Part shown: piece by piece, positions 17,879 to 27,009 of the stretch
Position numbering within the stretch: the first letter of the stretch is position 1
How the letters are laid out: each line of letters starts with the position of its first letter
Source: Pantoea brenneri
GTDB lineage: Bacteria; Pseudomonadota; Gammaproteobacteria; Enterobacterales; Enterobacteriaceae
DNA: 64,000 nucleotides
Assembly: GCA_002095305.1 (NCBI GenBank)
Contig: MIEI01000005.1
Span: 1 to 64,000, forward strand
Direction of reading: 5' to 3'
Notes under the pieces: model-generated
Databases searched by the model: none
What the model was told of the DNA's origin: nothing
What the model saw: only the letters and a program-made list of their open reading frames with translations
Made by a program: the position numbers and the translations under genes

Positions 17879-19624
17879 TTATTTTCTGGCAAAAGCCTGG
17901 CTCAGTGTCCAGAGCTCGCGGCGCTCATCGGCGCTCAATCCCTGGGTGCGCTCGCGCGCAATCAAAAACTCCAGGCGCTCTTCAAGAGCAGAATCGTAGA
18001 TGCTGGCCAGCGAGTCCTGAAACACCGCTTCGGCTTCCTCATCTACTATCATGTGGTTCCAGATCGCCAGAGTTTCAAGCGTCTGACTAAAATTTGTCCC
18101 GCGATATAACTCTAGTAGCTGTCCGGTGGTCAATCCAGGATTCTCATTACAACGGCCCACTAATTCGATAAATAGCGGTAATCCCGGCATTTTTGACTCA
18201 GACAACCCATCAAGCGACGGCACCAGGGTGGCCAGCTGCGGGTTCTGAATCAGCAGCGCGACCAGCACCCGCATCGTGGTTCGCTTAAGCGGTGGTGCAA
18301 CTGGCGCCGTTCCGCTTGCGGCCAGCTTAGGCATCAGCTTTTCAAGCTGATTGTCATCCAGGATACCCAGCTTATTGCCCAGCTCCTGACGCATATAAAT
18401 ACGCAGGGTTTCGCCAGGAATCTGCGAAATCAGCGGCAAAGCCAGCGTACTCAGGCGGGCTTTACCGTCGCGTGAACTCAGATCAACCTGCGGCAGCAAA
18501 CTGTCGAATAAAAACGAAGAGAGCGGCATTGCCTGCTCCATCCTCGCTTCGAAAGCCGCTGTGCCCTCTTTGCGCACCAGCGTATCCGGGTCTTCGCCAT
18601 CCGGTAAAAACATAAAGCGTAGCTGACGACCATCATTCATGTAAGGTAATGCGGTCTCAAGCGCACGCCAGGCGGCTTCACGGCCAGCGCGATCGCCGTC
18701 GTAACAGCAAATCACGTTGTCGGTACTGCGAAACAGTAGCTGAATATGCTCAGCCGTGGTTGAGGTGCCCAGCGAGGCGACGGCGTAATCAATGCCGTAC
18801 TGCGCCAGTGCCACCACATCCATGTATCCCTCGACCACCAGTAAACGGGCGGGTTCCGGATGATTTTTTAGTGCTTCATACAGGCCGTAAAGCTGACGAC
18901 CTTTATGAAAAATAGGTGTTTCCGGCGAGTTCAGATACTTAGGCGTATCGTTGCCTAATACCCGTCCGCCAAAACCAATGACGCGGCCACGCTTATCGCG
19001 AATCGGAAACATGACGCGGTCGCGAAACCGGTCATAGGTGCGACCCTTATCATTGCTGACCAGCATGCCAGCTTCCATCAACGACTCACGGTCTTCCGAC
19101 TGCTTACCAAACCGTTTGAGAACGTTATCCCAGCCGGCAGGCGCGTAACCAATGGCGAAATGATTGATGATATCGGCGCTCAGACCACGACGATCAAGAT
19201 AGTCGCGTGCTGGCTGCGCACTGGATTGCTGCAGGCCCTGCTGATAAAAACCGTTCAGGTTCTCCATCAGCTGATACAGGCTCTGGCGCTGATGGCGTTC
19301 CATCTGGCTGGGCCCGCTGCCTGCTTCATAAGGCACGTCTAAACCGTGGGAAGTGGCAAGCTCTTCGATACTTTCAACAAACTCGAGACGATCGTAGTTC
19401 ATTAAAAAGTCGATAGCGTTGCCGTGTGCGCCACAGCCGAAACAGTGATAGAACTGTTTTTCGCCGTTTACGGTGAAAGAGGGCGTTTTTTCATTATGGA
19501 AAGGACAGCACGCGTGGAAATTCTTACCCTGCTTTTTCAGCTTAACGCGGGCATCGATCAGATCCACGATATCCGTGCGGGCAAGTAAATCATTAATAAA
19601 TACGCGTGGAATTCGTCCAGCCAT
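17879..19624 (-). CDS. dnaG: DNA primase DnaG
   Basis: Synthesises RNA primers at the replication fork. 581 residues (E. coli 581). The N-terminal zinc-binding domain has CCPFHNEKTPSF and HCFGCG (residues ~40-64); the RNA-polymerase core carries the TOPRIM motifs VVEGYMDVVALAQYG and CYDGDRAGR; the C-terminal ~130 residues bind DnaB helicase. Second gene of the operon, downstream of rpsU and a stem-loop attenuator. Confidence 0.98.
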   Translation of the reverse strand: MAGRIPRVFINDLLARTDIVDLIDARVKLKKQGKNFHACCPFHNEKTPSFTVNGEKQFYHCFGCGAHGNAIDFLMNYDRLEFVESIEELATSHGLDVPYEAGSGPSQMERHQRQSLYQLMENLNGFYQQGLQQSSAQPARDYLDRRGLSADIINHFAIGYAPAGWDNVLKRFGKQSEDRESLMEAGMLVSNDKGRTYDRFRDRVMFPIRDKRGRVIGFGGRVLGNDTPKYLNSPETPIFHKGRQLYGLYEALKNHPEPARLLVVEGYMDVVALAQYGIDYAVASLGTSTTAEHIQLLFRSTDNVICCYDGDRAGREAAWRALETALPYMNDGRQLRFMFLPDGEDPDTLVRKEGTAAFEARMEQAMPLSSFLFDSLLPQVDLSSRDGKARLSTLALPLISQIPGETLRIYMRQELGNKLGILDDNQLEKLMPKLAASGTAPVAPPLKRTTMRVLVALLIQNPQLATLVPSLDGLSESKMPGLPLFIELVGRCNENPGLTTGQLLELYRGTNFSQTLETLAIWNHMIVDEEAEAVFQDSLASIYDSALEERLEFLIARERTQGLSADERRELWTLSQAFARK

Positions 19625-19658
19625 ACGCCCCAGATTTTCAGCTCATAAACGGCAACAA

Positions 19659-19685
19659 GCCGCGCTTCCTTTCGGAAAGCACGGC
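19659..19685 (-). terminator. Attenuator/terminator between rpsU and dnaG
   Basis: GCCGTGCTTTCC pairs with GGAAGCGCGGC (one wobble, one bulge) around a short loop on the minus strand, followed by TTGTT. It stands where E. coli has terminator T1, which lets most transcripts stop after rpsU and so keeps dnaG expression low. Confidence 0.7.
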
Positions 19686-19742
19686 CTTTTACTTGACTCT
19701 GTCTGCGTTTAACACGCGGTGGAGGCGGACCTCCAGAAGAAA

Positions 19743-20015
<273 letters not shown>

Positions 20016-20236
20016 TCAAAATGGTGCAGCATTTTACTCCAACTCGCGTTGGTTTGTAAAGCACCATGGATAATTTGAAACCAACAGGAGCGTTTGCCTG
20101 TGCGGCTGCCGGTTTTTCCAGGGGCGGGAGTATAGCGTACTCTTTAGCCGACAGAAAATGACTTTTTGCGGGGATTGCCCGCTCTGCCCGCACAATTGCT
20201 GTGCTAAACTGCGCGCCGCGAGAAAGAGGTGATGCA

Positions 20237-21250
20237 ATGCGAATTCTGGGTATTGAAACGTCCTGCGATGAAACCGGCATCGCAATTTATGACGATGAGG
20301 CCGGGTTACTGGCGAATCAGCTGTACAGCCAGGTAAAACTGCACGCCGATTATGGCGGTGTGGTGCCGGAACTGGCATCACGCGACCACGTGCGTAAAAC
20401 GGTGCCGTTAATTCAGGCGGCGCTGAAACAGGCTGGGTTAGCGCCGAATCAGATCGATGCGGTGGCGTATACGGCCGGTCCGGGCCTGGTCGGCGCGCTG
20501 CTGGTCGGTGCCACTATTGGCCGCGCGCTGGCCTTCGCCTGGAAAGTGCCCGCGGTGCCGGTTCATCATATGGAAGGCCACCTGCTGGCACCGATGCTGG
20601 AAGACAATCCGCCTGCATTTCCGTTTGTGGCGCTGCTGGTATCGGGCGGGCATACCCAGCTGATTAGCGTCACCGGTATCGGTGAATATGCATTGCTGGG
20701 CGAATCAATCGATGATGCGGCCGGTGAGGCGTTCGACAAAACTGCCAAGCTGCTCGGGCTGGATTATCCTGGCGGACCGATGCTGTCGAAGATGGCGCAG
20801 CAGGGAACGGCAGGACGCTTTACCTTCCCGCGTCCGATGACCGATCGTCCGGGGCTGGACTTTAGCTTCTCGGGCCTGAAAACCTTTGCCGCCAACACCA
20901 TCCGCGCCAATGATGATGACGCGCAGACCCGCGCTGATATCGCCCGGGCCTTTGAAGATGCGGTGGTCGACACGCTGGCGATCAAATGCAAGCGCGCGCT
21001 GGATCAAACCGGTTTTAAACGTCTGGTGATTGCCGGCGGCGTCAGCGCCAACCGGACGCTGCGTGAGCAGATGGCGGTGATGATGCAGAAGCGTGGCGGA
21101 GAAGTATTTTACGCGCGCCCTGAGTTCTGTACCGATAACGGTGCGATGATCGCGTATGCGGGCATGGTGCGGTTGAAAGGCGGAACGCGCGGGGGATTAG
21201 GCGTCAGCGTACGACCACGCTGGCCGCTGGCGGAACTCCCCGCCATCTGA
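20237..21250 (+). CDS. tsaD: tRNA N6-threonylcarbamoyladenosine transferase subunit TsaD
   Basis: Transfers threonylcarbamoyl to A37 of ANN-decoding tRNAs, with TsaB and TsaE. 337 residues, equal to E. coli TsaD (YgjD). Start [19 protein letters not shown]; the metal-binding [10 protein letters not shown] motif lies near residue 110, and [14 protein letters not shown] near 265. The ATG at 20237 follows AAAGAGG; an in-frame upstream ATG at 20201 is rejected because orthologues begin MR(I/V)LGIETSCDE. Terminated by a shared hairpin with plsY. Confidence 0.97.
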   Translation: MRILGIETSCDETGIAIYDDEAGLLANQLYSQVKLHADYGGVVPELASRDHVRKTVPLIQAALKQAGLAPNQIDAVAYTAGPGLVGALLVGATIGRALAFAWKVPAVPVHHMEGHLLAPMLEDNPPAFPFVALLVSGGHTQLISVTGIGEYALLGESIDDAAGEAFDKTAKLLGLDYPGGPMLSKMAQQGTAGRFTFPRPMTDRPGLDFSFSGLKTFAANTIRANDDDAQTRADIARAFEDAVVDTLAIKCKRALDQTGFKRLVIAGGVSANRTLREQMAVMMQKRGGEVFYARPEFCTDNGAMIAYAGMVRLKGGTRGGLGVSVRPRWPLAELPAI

Positions 21251-21254
21251 AGGT

Positions 21255-21283
21255 AAAAAAGCCGGCTTAGCCGGCTTTTTTTA
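21255..21283. terminator. Bidirectional terminator between tsaD and plsY
   Basis: AAAAAAGCCGGC-TTA-GCCGGCTTTTTTT, a strong stem with A- and T-runs on both sides. It reaches the plsY stop codon. Confidence 0.9.
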
Positions 21284-21886
21284 TTCCTGCGATTTCTTCT
21301 TACGCTTCCAGATCTTTCCTTCCTGACCGCGCCACAAACGCTGAATATTGTCGTGATGGCGTAACAGGATCAGGCAGGAGAGCATCGAAACCGGAAAGGT
21401 GAACTGGGGCTTAAACCACCAGACGTAGAACGGAGCAATCAGCGCGCTGACAATCGCGCCGAGCGATGAGTAGCCGCTGAGCAGCACGGTGAGCAGCCAG
21501 GTGCCGGTCACCAGTCCGGTTAAGTCCCAGCCAATCGGCGCAATCGCCCCGAAAGCCGTCGCGACACCTTTGCCACCGCGGAACTGGAAGAACACCGGAT
21601 AGATATGACCGAGGCAGGCCGCGATCGCCGTCAGGCCCAGAAACAGTGGCGTCACATGCAGCAGATACGCCAGCCAGACCGGCACCATCCCTTTCAGCAC
21701 ATCAAACACCAGCACGCAGGCTGCTGCCGCTTTACCACCAAGGCGTAACACGTTGGTAGCGCCAGGGTTGCCTGAACCGTGGGTACGGGGATCGGGCAGG
21801 CCAGCGAGTTTGCAGACCAGAATCGCACTGGAAATCGAACCGCAGAGATACGCGAAAATAATCATACCAGGCGCGAAAGCACTCAT
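21281..21886 (-). CDS. plsY: Acyl-phosphate:glycerol-3-phosphate acyltransferase PlsY
   Basis: Integral inner-membrane enzyme that puts the first acyl chain on glycerol-3-phosphate. 201 residues (E. coli YgiH 205), with five or so hydrophobic helices and the PlsY motifs [30 protein letters not shown] and a lysine-rich tail. Divergent from folB, as in E. coli. Confidence 0.96.
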   Translation of the reverse strand: MSAFAPGMIIFAYLCGSISSAILVCKLAGLPDPRTHGSGNPGATNVLRLGGKAAAACVLVFDVLKGMVPVWLAYLLHVTPLFLGLTAIAACLGHIYPVFFQFRGGKGVATAFGAIAPIGWDLTGLVTGTWLLTVLLSGYSSLGAIVSALIAPFYVWWFKPQFTFPVSMLSCLILLRHHDNIQRLWRGQEGKIWKRKKKSQE

Positions 21887-21994
21887 AACACCGTACCGTT
21901 ACCTTTTGGGTCGTTTTGATCTCATCAACCGTGGATAATACGCATAATCCGCCGGAAGTGGTATCCGGCTTAGCCAAAAACAGAGACCATCATC

Positions 21995-22354
21995 ATGGAT
22001 ATCGTATTTATAGAACAACTCACGGTGTTCACCACCATTGGCGTTTACGACTGGGAACAGGGTATGCAGCAGAAGCTGGTGCTCGATGTCGAAATGGCGT
22101 GGGATAACCGTCTGGCGGCGCGCAGCGACAATGTGAACGATTGCCTCAGCTATGCCGACGTCTCTGAAGCGATTCTGACGCACCTGACCGGCAGTCGTTT
22201 TGCGCTGGTTGAGCGGGTTGCTGAAGAAATCGCGGATCTGTTGATGAACCGTTTCAATTCGCCTGGCGTACGCGTAAAGGTAAGCAAACCGGGCGCTATC
22301 GCCCAGGCAGCGCAGGTTGGCGTGCGAATTGAGCGCGGGACTATTCCTAAATAA
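21995..22354 (+). CDS. folB: Dihydroneopterin aldolase
   Basis: Cleaves 7,8-dihydroneopterin to 6-hydroxymethyldihydropterin in folate synthesis. 119 residues (E. coli 122). Start MDIVFIEQLTVFTTIGVYDWEQ is characteristic; LSYADVSEAIL and RFALVERVAEEIAD follow, with the catalytic lysine in KVSKPGAI. Lies between plsY and uppP as in E. coli. Confidence 0.95.
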   Translation: MDIVFIEQLTVFTTIGVYDWEQGMQQKLVLDVEMAWDNRLAARSDNVNDCLSYADVSEAILTHLTGSRFALVERVAEEIADLLMNRFNSPGVRVKVSKPGAIAQAAQVGVRIERGTIPK

Positions 22355-22485
22355 ATGCGATGTGATTGCCATCACAATGAAACCAAACCAAATTACTGTC
22401 TGTCATAGCGAGTGCCGTTTCGTTGGAGCAAGCGAAATGGCCTAAGACCTTAAGGTTTTACTCAGGCTGATGCAGGCATGATTTC

Positions 22486-22515
22486 AGGCGATAGCCTTTG
22501 CGCTAGCGCCTTTTT
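22486..22515 (+). terminator. Rho-independent terminator between folB and uppP
   Basis: AGGCG-A-TAGC / GCTA-G-CGCCT stem with a 6-nt loop followed by five T residues. It lies 33 bases before the uppP start, so uppP transcription would have to begin within or just beyond it, or read through it. Confidence 0.75.
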
Positions 22516-22547
22516 AATGGTTTTAAAACGGATAGAGGAAAAATTTG

Positions 22548-23366
22548 ATGGCAGATATTCATCAGCTTTGGGTAGCTGCAATCCTGGGCGTTGTGGAAGG
22601 GCTGACCGAATTTTTACCGGTCTCATCCACAGGGCACATGATTATAGTGGGTCACCTGCTGGGCTTTGAGGGCGAGAAAGCAGAGACCTTTGAGGTGGTT
22701 ATCCAGTTAGGCTCGATTCTGGCCGTTGTCGTGATGTTCTGGCGGCGTCTGTTTGGCCTGATCGGTATCCACTTCGGTGAAGTAAAACATGAAGGTGTCG
22801 GTAGCGGACGTTTATCACTGATCCACATTCTGCTGGGCATGGTGCCAGCGGTGGTCGTGGGGCTGGTACTGCACGATCAGATCAAAACGCTGTTTAATCC
22901 GATCAACGTGATGTATGCGCTGGTGGTGGGAGGCGTGCTGCTGCTGGCGGCAGAGTATCTCAAACCGAAGCAGCCGAAAGCGGTCGGCGTCGACGATATT
23001 ACCTATCGTCAGGCGTTTATGATTGGCTGCTTTCAGTGCTTAGCGTTGTGGCCGGGCTTCTCTCGTTCAGGCGCGACCATTTCCGGCGGGATGCTGATGG
23101 GCGTGAGCCGCTATGCGGCCTCTGAGTTCTCCTTCATCCTGGCGGTGCCAATGATGATGGGCGCGACGGTGCTGGATATGTACAAGAGCATCGGCTTCCT
23201 GACCATGGCTGACTTTCCGATGTTCGCCGTGGGCTTCGTAACCGCCTTTGTGGTGGCGCTGATCGCGATTAAAGCCTTCCTGGAGCTGATTAAGCGTATC
23301 TCGTTCGTCTCATTCGCCATCTACCGCTTTATCGTGGCGGCAGCGGTTTACATGGTCTTCATGTAA
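22548..23366 (+). CDS. uppP: Undecaprenyl-diphosphatase UppP (BacA)
   Basis: Dephosphorylates undecaprenyl diphosphate to recycle the lipid carrier for peptidoglycan and other glycans; overproduction gives bacitracin resistance in E. coli. 272 residues (E. coli 273), polytopic, with the catalytic motifs [17 protein letters not shown] (residues ~15-31) and [15 protein letters not shown]. The ATG at 22548 follows AGAGGA; the TTG one codon earlier is not used in orthologues. Confidence 0.97.
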   Translation: MADIHQLWVAAILGVVEGLTEFLPVSSTGHMIIVGHLLGFEGEKAETFEVVIQLGSILAVVVMFWRRLFGLIGIHFGEVKHEGVGSGRLSLIHILLGMVPAVVVGLVLHDQIKTLFNPINVMYALVVGGVLLLAAEYLKPKQPKAVGVDDITYRQAFMIGCFQCLALWPGFSRSGATISGGMLMGVSRYAASEFSFILAVPMMMGATVLDMYKSIGFLTMADFPMFAVGFVTAFVVALIAIKAFLELIKRISFVSFAIYRFIVAAAVYMVFM

Positions 23367-23372
23367 ACCGAG

Positions 23373-23395
23373 CGCAGCCTGCTAGTCAGGCTGCG
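23373..23395. terminator. Hairpin between convergent uppP and cca
   Basis: CGCAGCCTG/CAGGCTGCG, a perfect 9-bp stem with a 5-nt loop. The cca stop codon lies in the loop. No T-tract; probable bidirectional transcript end. Confidence 0.5.
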
Positions 23396-24614
23396 GTATA
23401 GCCAGACCCTGCGCGACGGCGTCAATCCGTCGTCGCGTTAACTCCTCCCGCACCTCTGCACCTTTAAAGCCCGCCTCAATCACCGCTTTGGTCGGCACCG
23501 CCTGCGCCAGCGCAAACGCTCGTCGCAGATAGTCACCCTGCGGATACGCCATACTTTCCAGACCGGCACGCCCGCGCGCATCGGCTTCGCTGGTCAGCGC
23601 CATCTGCTCGACGCGTTGCGGTTTGCGCCAGGCATCGATCCGATCAAACAGCGCCACCAGCGAGGCGGCCGACTGGCGCTCAATGGTATGCACGATGTCG
23701 TGAAATTCGGTGACGATTAGCGCCAGATCGCGAATCGCATTAGGCACCCGCAGACGCTGGCAAATCGCCTCAACCAGCGGCACGCCCGCCAGGCCGTGGC
23801 CGTGATGGCTGGGCCATTTTTCAGGCGGCGTCAGCGCCTTGCCGACGTCGTGGAACAACGTGGCGAAGCGCACATCGACTGATTCAGAAAGCGCGGCCGC
23901 CATGGTCAGCGTCATCAGGGTATGCACGCCGGTGTCGATCTCCGGATGCCACTTCGCCGGCGCCGGAATGCCAAACAGATTATCGAGTTCCGGGAACAGC
24001 ACCTGCAACGCGCCACAGTCGCGCAGCACCTGAAAATAGACCTGCGGATTGCGGCTGGTCAGCGCTTTTTCCGTCTCTTTCCATACCCGCTCAGCGGTCA
24101 GATGGGCCAGTTCGCCGCTGCTGACCATCTGCTGCATCAACTGCTGCGTCTCGGCGGCAATACGGAAGTTGAGATGGGCGAAACGCGCCGCGAAGCGCGC
24201 CACGCGTAACACCCGCAGCGGATCTTCATTGAAGGCGTCAGAAACATGCCGCAACTGGCGCTGGGCGATATCACGCTGGCCGTGGTAAGGGTCAATCAGC
24301 CGGCCGTTTTCATCCTGCGCAATCGCATTGATGGTCAGATCGCGGCGTTGTAAGTCCTGCTCCAGCGTCACATCGGGCGCGGACCAGGTCACGAATCCGG
24401 TATAGCCTTTCCCGTTTTTCCGCTCGGTACGCGCCAGCGCATACTCTTCGCGGCTGTCAGGATGCAGGAAAACGGGAAAGTCGCGACCGACCTGTTGATA
24501 GCCCTGCTCAAGCATGGCCTCGGGCGTGGCACCGACCACCACCCAATCTTTGTCTTTAACCGGCAGCTTCAGCAGTGCATCACGCACTGCGCCGCCCACA
24601 AGAAACGTCTTCAC
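23382..24614 (-). CDS. cca: CCA-adding tRNA nucleotidyltransferase
   Basis: Builds or repairs the 3' CCA of tRNAs. 410 residues (E. coli 412). Nucleotidyltransferase head: [19 protein letters not shown] (catalytic Asp pair), [11 protein letters not shown]-terminal half has an HD phosphohydrolase motif (LFHDVGKAL) as in the E. coli enzyme. The start is taken as GTG at 24614 behind TGGAG, giving (V/M)KTFLVGGAV, which matches E. coli MKIYLVGGAV; the upstream ATG at 24647 would add 11 non-conserved residues. Confidence 0.95.
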   Translation of the reverse strand: MKTFLVGGAVRDALLKLPVKDKDWVVVGATPEAMLEQGYQQVGRDFPVFLHPDSREEYALARTERKNGKGYTGFVTWSAPDVTLEQDLQRRDLTINAIAQDENGRLIDPYHGQRDIAQRQLRHVSDAFNEDPLRVLRVARFAARFAHLNFRIAAETQQLMQQMVSSGELAHLTAERVWKETEKALTSRNPQVYFQVLRDCGALQVLFPELDNLFGIPAPAKWHPEIDTGVHTLMTLTMAAALSESVDVRFATLFHDVGKALTPPEKWPSHHGHGLAGVPLVEAICQRLRVPNAIRDLALIVTEFHDIVHTIERQSAASLVALFDRIDAWRKPQRVEQMALTSEADARGRAGLESMAYPQGDYLRRAFALAQAVPTKAVIEAGFKGAEVREELTRRRIDAVAQGLAIPQPD

Positions 24615-24772
24615 GCAAAACTCCAGAGAAAAAGAAATGACCTGCACGCCGGGCGCATCCCGCGCGACACTTCAGCAGTGCATGTTGCTCTATTGTTGCA
24701 CAGATTCAGCAGATTGCAGGCATGCCAAAAGGGGGATCTGGCGATCCCCTGATGAAAAACGGCAGAGACGGG

Positions 24773-25393
24773 TCAGTTCATCCAGCGATCGTTTTTCTTG
24801 CGGCGCGGCAGCATGTGCGGCAACAGTAAACCTAACAGCAGACCGACACCCAGCACGCCGCCGCCATACATGAACCACTGCATGATGATAGTGCGCTGCT
24901 TGTCATCGAGCTGGACGTTTGCCGCACTGACTTTCTTCTGCGCAACGATCAGCTCGTTTTTCAGCTTCTGGTTTTCGCCCTTCAGCCCGTTGATCACGCC
25001 GTCGCTACTGGCGACTTTATTCTGCATTTCAGCGGTGCGCTGATTCCAGCTGTTGTCGATATTATCCAGCTTGGCGGTAAGATCTTTAACCTGTTGTTCC
25101 AGCTGCGGCACCCGGGTACGCAGGCTGGGACTGGCGCTCAGCTGCGACAGGGGGATCCAGGTGGTGCGGCCTTCCGAGTCACGGATCTGGCCATAATGGG
25201 TATCATTATTGGTCTGAAGCAGCTGCACCTCTTCCCCGGCATTCAGCTTACCGAGCAGGCGAAACTGATCGCCCGGTCCGCTGCGAACCCAGGTCGATAA
25301 TTCATCAGACACGTAGCGTTTTTCGTCGGCGTGGGCAGGTGCAAGGGTGCTGAGGGCCAGCAAAGTGAGTCCAGCGAGTGTGATTTTTTTCAT
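24773..25393 (-). CDS. ygiM: SH3-domain inner-membrane protein YgiM
   Basis: 206 residues, equal to E. coli YgiM. Cleavable signal (MKKITLAGLTLLALSTLAPAHA), then a bacterial SH3 domain (residues ~25-95: YVSDELSTWVRSGPGDQFRLLG), a coiled-coil stretch (~100-165, with EQQVKDLTAKLDNI), and one C-terminal transmembrane helix with a basic cytoplasmic tail (PRRKKNDRWMN). Function not settled. Adjacent to cca and divergent from ygiF, as in E. coli. Confidence 0.93.
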   Translation of the reverse strand: MKKITLAGLTLLALSTLAPAHADEKRYVSDELSTWVRSGPGDQFRLLGKLNAGEEVQLLQTNNDTHYGQIRDSEGRTTWIPLSQLSASPSLRTRVPQLEQQVKDLTAKLDNIDNSWNQRTAEMQNKVASSDGVINGLKGENQKLKNELIVAQKKVSAANVQLDDKQRTIIMQWFMYGGGVLGVGLLLGLLLPHMLPRRKKNDRWMN

Positions 25394-25665
25394 TCGATTT
25401 CGTTTTGCTTAGTCTGACTAAAAATTTACCGGCACAGTCTGGAGAGGCCTCACATAAATCACTATGAGAACTATCCTGGTCTCATGAGAGTGCGAAAAGG
25501 TCTGCGAAAGCACAAAGAAAGCAGAGACAGCGCGGCTTCTGTGCATTAATCTTCGCCTGATAACCCCTTGCCCTCCAGGCGACAGCATGAGTAACCTGCT
25601 GATTATCGCCTGAAATATGCAGGAAACATCCTCTTAAGTGCCAGCGGCGTAGTGAATAAAAAATT

Positions 25666-26976
25666 ATGACCATCGAAATCGAACTAAAGTTCATTGCAAC
25701 TCCTCAGGCGGCCGGGAAACTGGCTGACCTTGTCGCGGCGTGGCCGCATCAGCATCAGCCTGCGCGCGAGCTGACCAACATCTATTTTGAAACCGACGAT
25801 AACCAGCTGCGACGCTGGGATATGGGATTGCGCATCCGTGGCGTCGATAAGCGTTATGAAATGACGCTGAAAGCGGCCGGTAAAACGCTTGGCGGGCTGC
25901 ATCAGCGCCCGGAATATAATGTCGACCTGAGCGAGCCCACGCTGGATATTGCGCAGCTGCCCGCTGACATCTGGCCGCAGGGCACCGACATTGCGGCGTT
26001 GCAGTCACGGTTACAGCCGCTGTTTACCACGCATTTCCAGCGTGAAACCTGGCTGATCACCATCGGCGACAGCGAGATTGAGCTGGCGTTTGATCAGGGC
26101 GACGTCACGGCGGGCGACCTGAGCGAACCGCTGTGCGAAATCGAACTGGAATTAAAGCGCGGTGAACGAAAAGATATGCTGGCCATTGCCCGACAGCTGG
26201 TGGCGCAAGGCGGCCTGCGCATGGGCAGCCTGAGCAAAGCCGCACGCGGTTATCAGCTGGCGCAGGGCAATCCGCCGCGTCAGCTGCGTCCTTTCCCGCT
26301 GCTGAAAGCCGGTACCAAAGCCACGGTAGAAGAGGGCATGGTGGCAGCTATGTCGGCCGGTCTCAGTCACTGGCAGTATCACGAAGAAGTCTGGCTGCGC
26401 GGCAACGCAGCGGCACAGGATGCGGTGCGTGAAGCGCTGGATGTGCTGCGTCAGGCGTTTTCCCTGTTTGGTGCATTGGTGCCGCGCAAGGCCAGCAGCG
26501 CCTTGCGTCAGCAGCTGACCACGCTGGAAGAGACGCTGGTCAACGACGAGGTGGATGCAACCAGCTTCTGCCTCTCATCGCTGGCGGTGGAAACCCAGCT
26601 GGCGCTGACGCACTGGCTGGTGGAATCGCAATGGCAGCAGTGGGTGGATGTCAAAGGCCAGGCCAAATTACAAGGTTCGTTTAAACGCTTTGGCGACATC
26701 ATGCTGAGCCGCATTAATGCCGATCTCAGAGAGACCTTCAGCACGGTTAAGCAGCCTAATGAGTATCGGGATAAAGCGACCCGCCTGTCGCGCCAGTTGC
26801 TGGCGGTGCATTTACTGGCCGGCGCTTATCCGCAGGAAGATGTGGCGGTCTGGCTGGCACCATGGCAACAGCTGCTGTCAGCGATTCATGAGCAACAGGA
26901 AGCCGGATTAGCCTGGCTGACGACGCAGGCGCTGAAACAGCCACCGTTCTGGCTCACCAGCGGGTCTGCCCGCTAA
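25666..26976 (+). CDS. ygiF: Inorganic triphosphatase YgiF (CYTH-CHAD)
   Basis: Cytoplasmic hydrolase of tripolyphosphate in E. coli. 436 residues (E. coli 433). The N-terminal CYTH domain starts with EIELKF, the family's metal-binding ExExK element, and spans ~200 residues; the C-terminal half is a CHAD helical domain rich in His/Arg. The glnE gene begins 33 bases after its stop, so ygiF and glnE are probably cotranscribed, as in E. coli. Confidence 0.94.
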   Translation: MTIEIELKFIATPQAAGKLADLVAAWPHQHQPARELTNIYFETDDNQLRRWDMGLRIRGVDKRYEMTLKAAGKTLGGLHQRPEYNVDLSEPTLDIAQLPADIWPQGTDIAALQSRLQPLFTTHFQRETWLITIGDSEIELAFDQGDVTAGDLSEPLCEIELELKRGERKDMLAIARQLVAQGGLRMGSLSKAARGYQLAQGNPPRQLRPFPLLKAGTKATVEEGMVAAMSAGLSHWQYHEEVWLRGNAAAQDAVREALDVLRQAFSLFGALVPRKASSALRQQLTTLEETLVNDEVDATSFCLSSLAVETQLALTHWLVESQWQQWVDVKGQAKLQGSFKRFGDIMLSRINADLRETFSTVKQPNEYRDKATRLSRQLLAVHLLAGAYPQEDVAVWLAPWQQLLSAIHEQQEAGLAWLTTQALKQPPFWLTSGSAR

Positions 26977-27009
26977 CCTGACCTGTGCCACGCCATCATG
27001 GAGGGATTT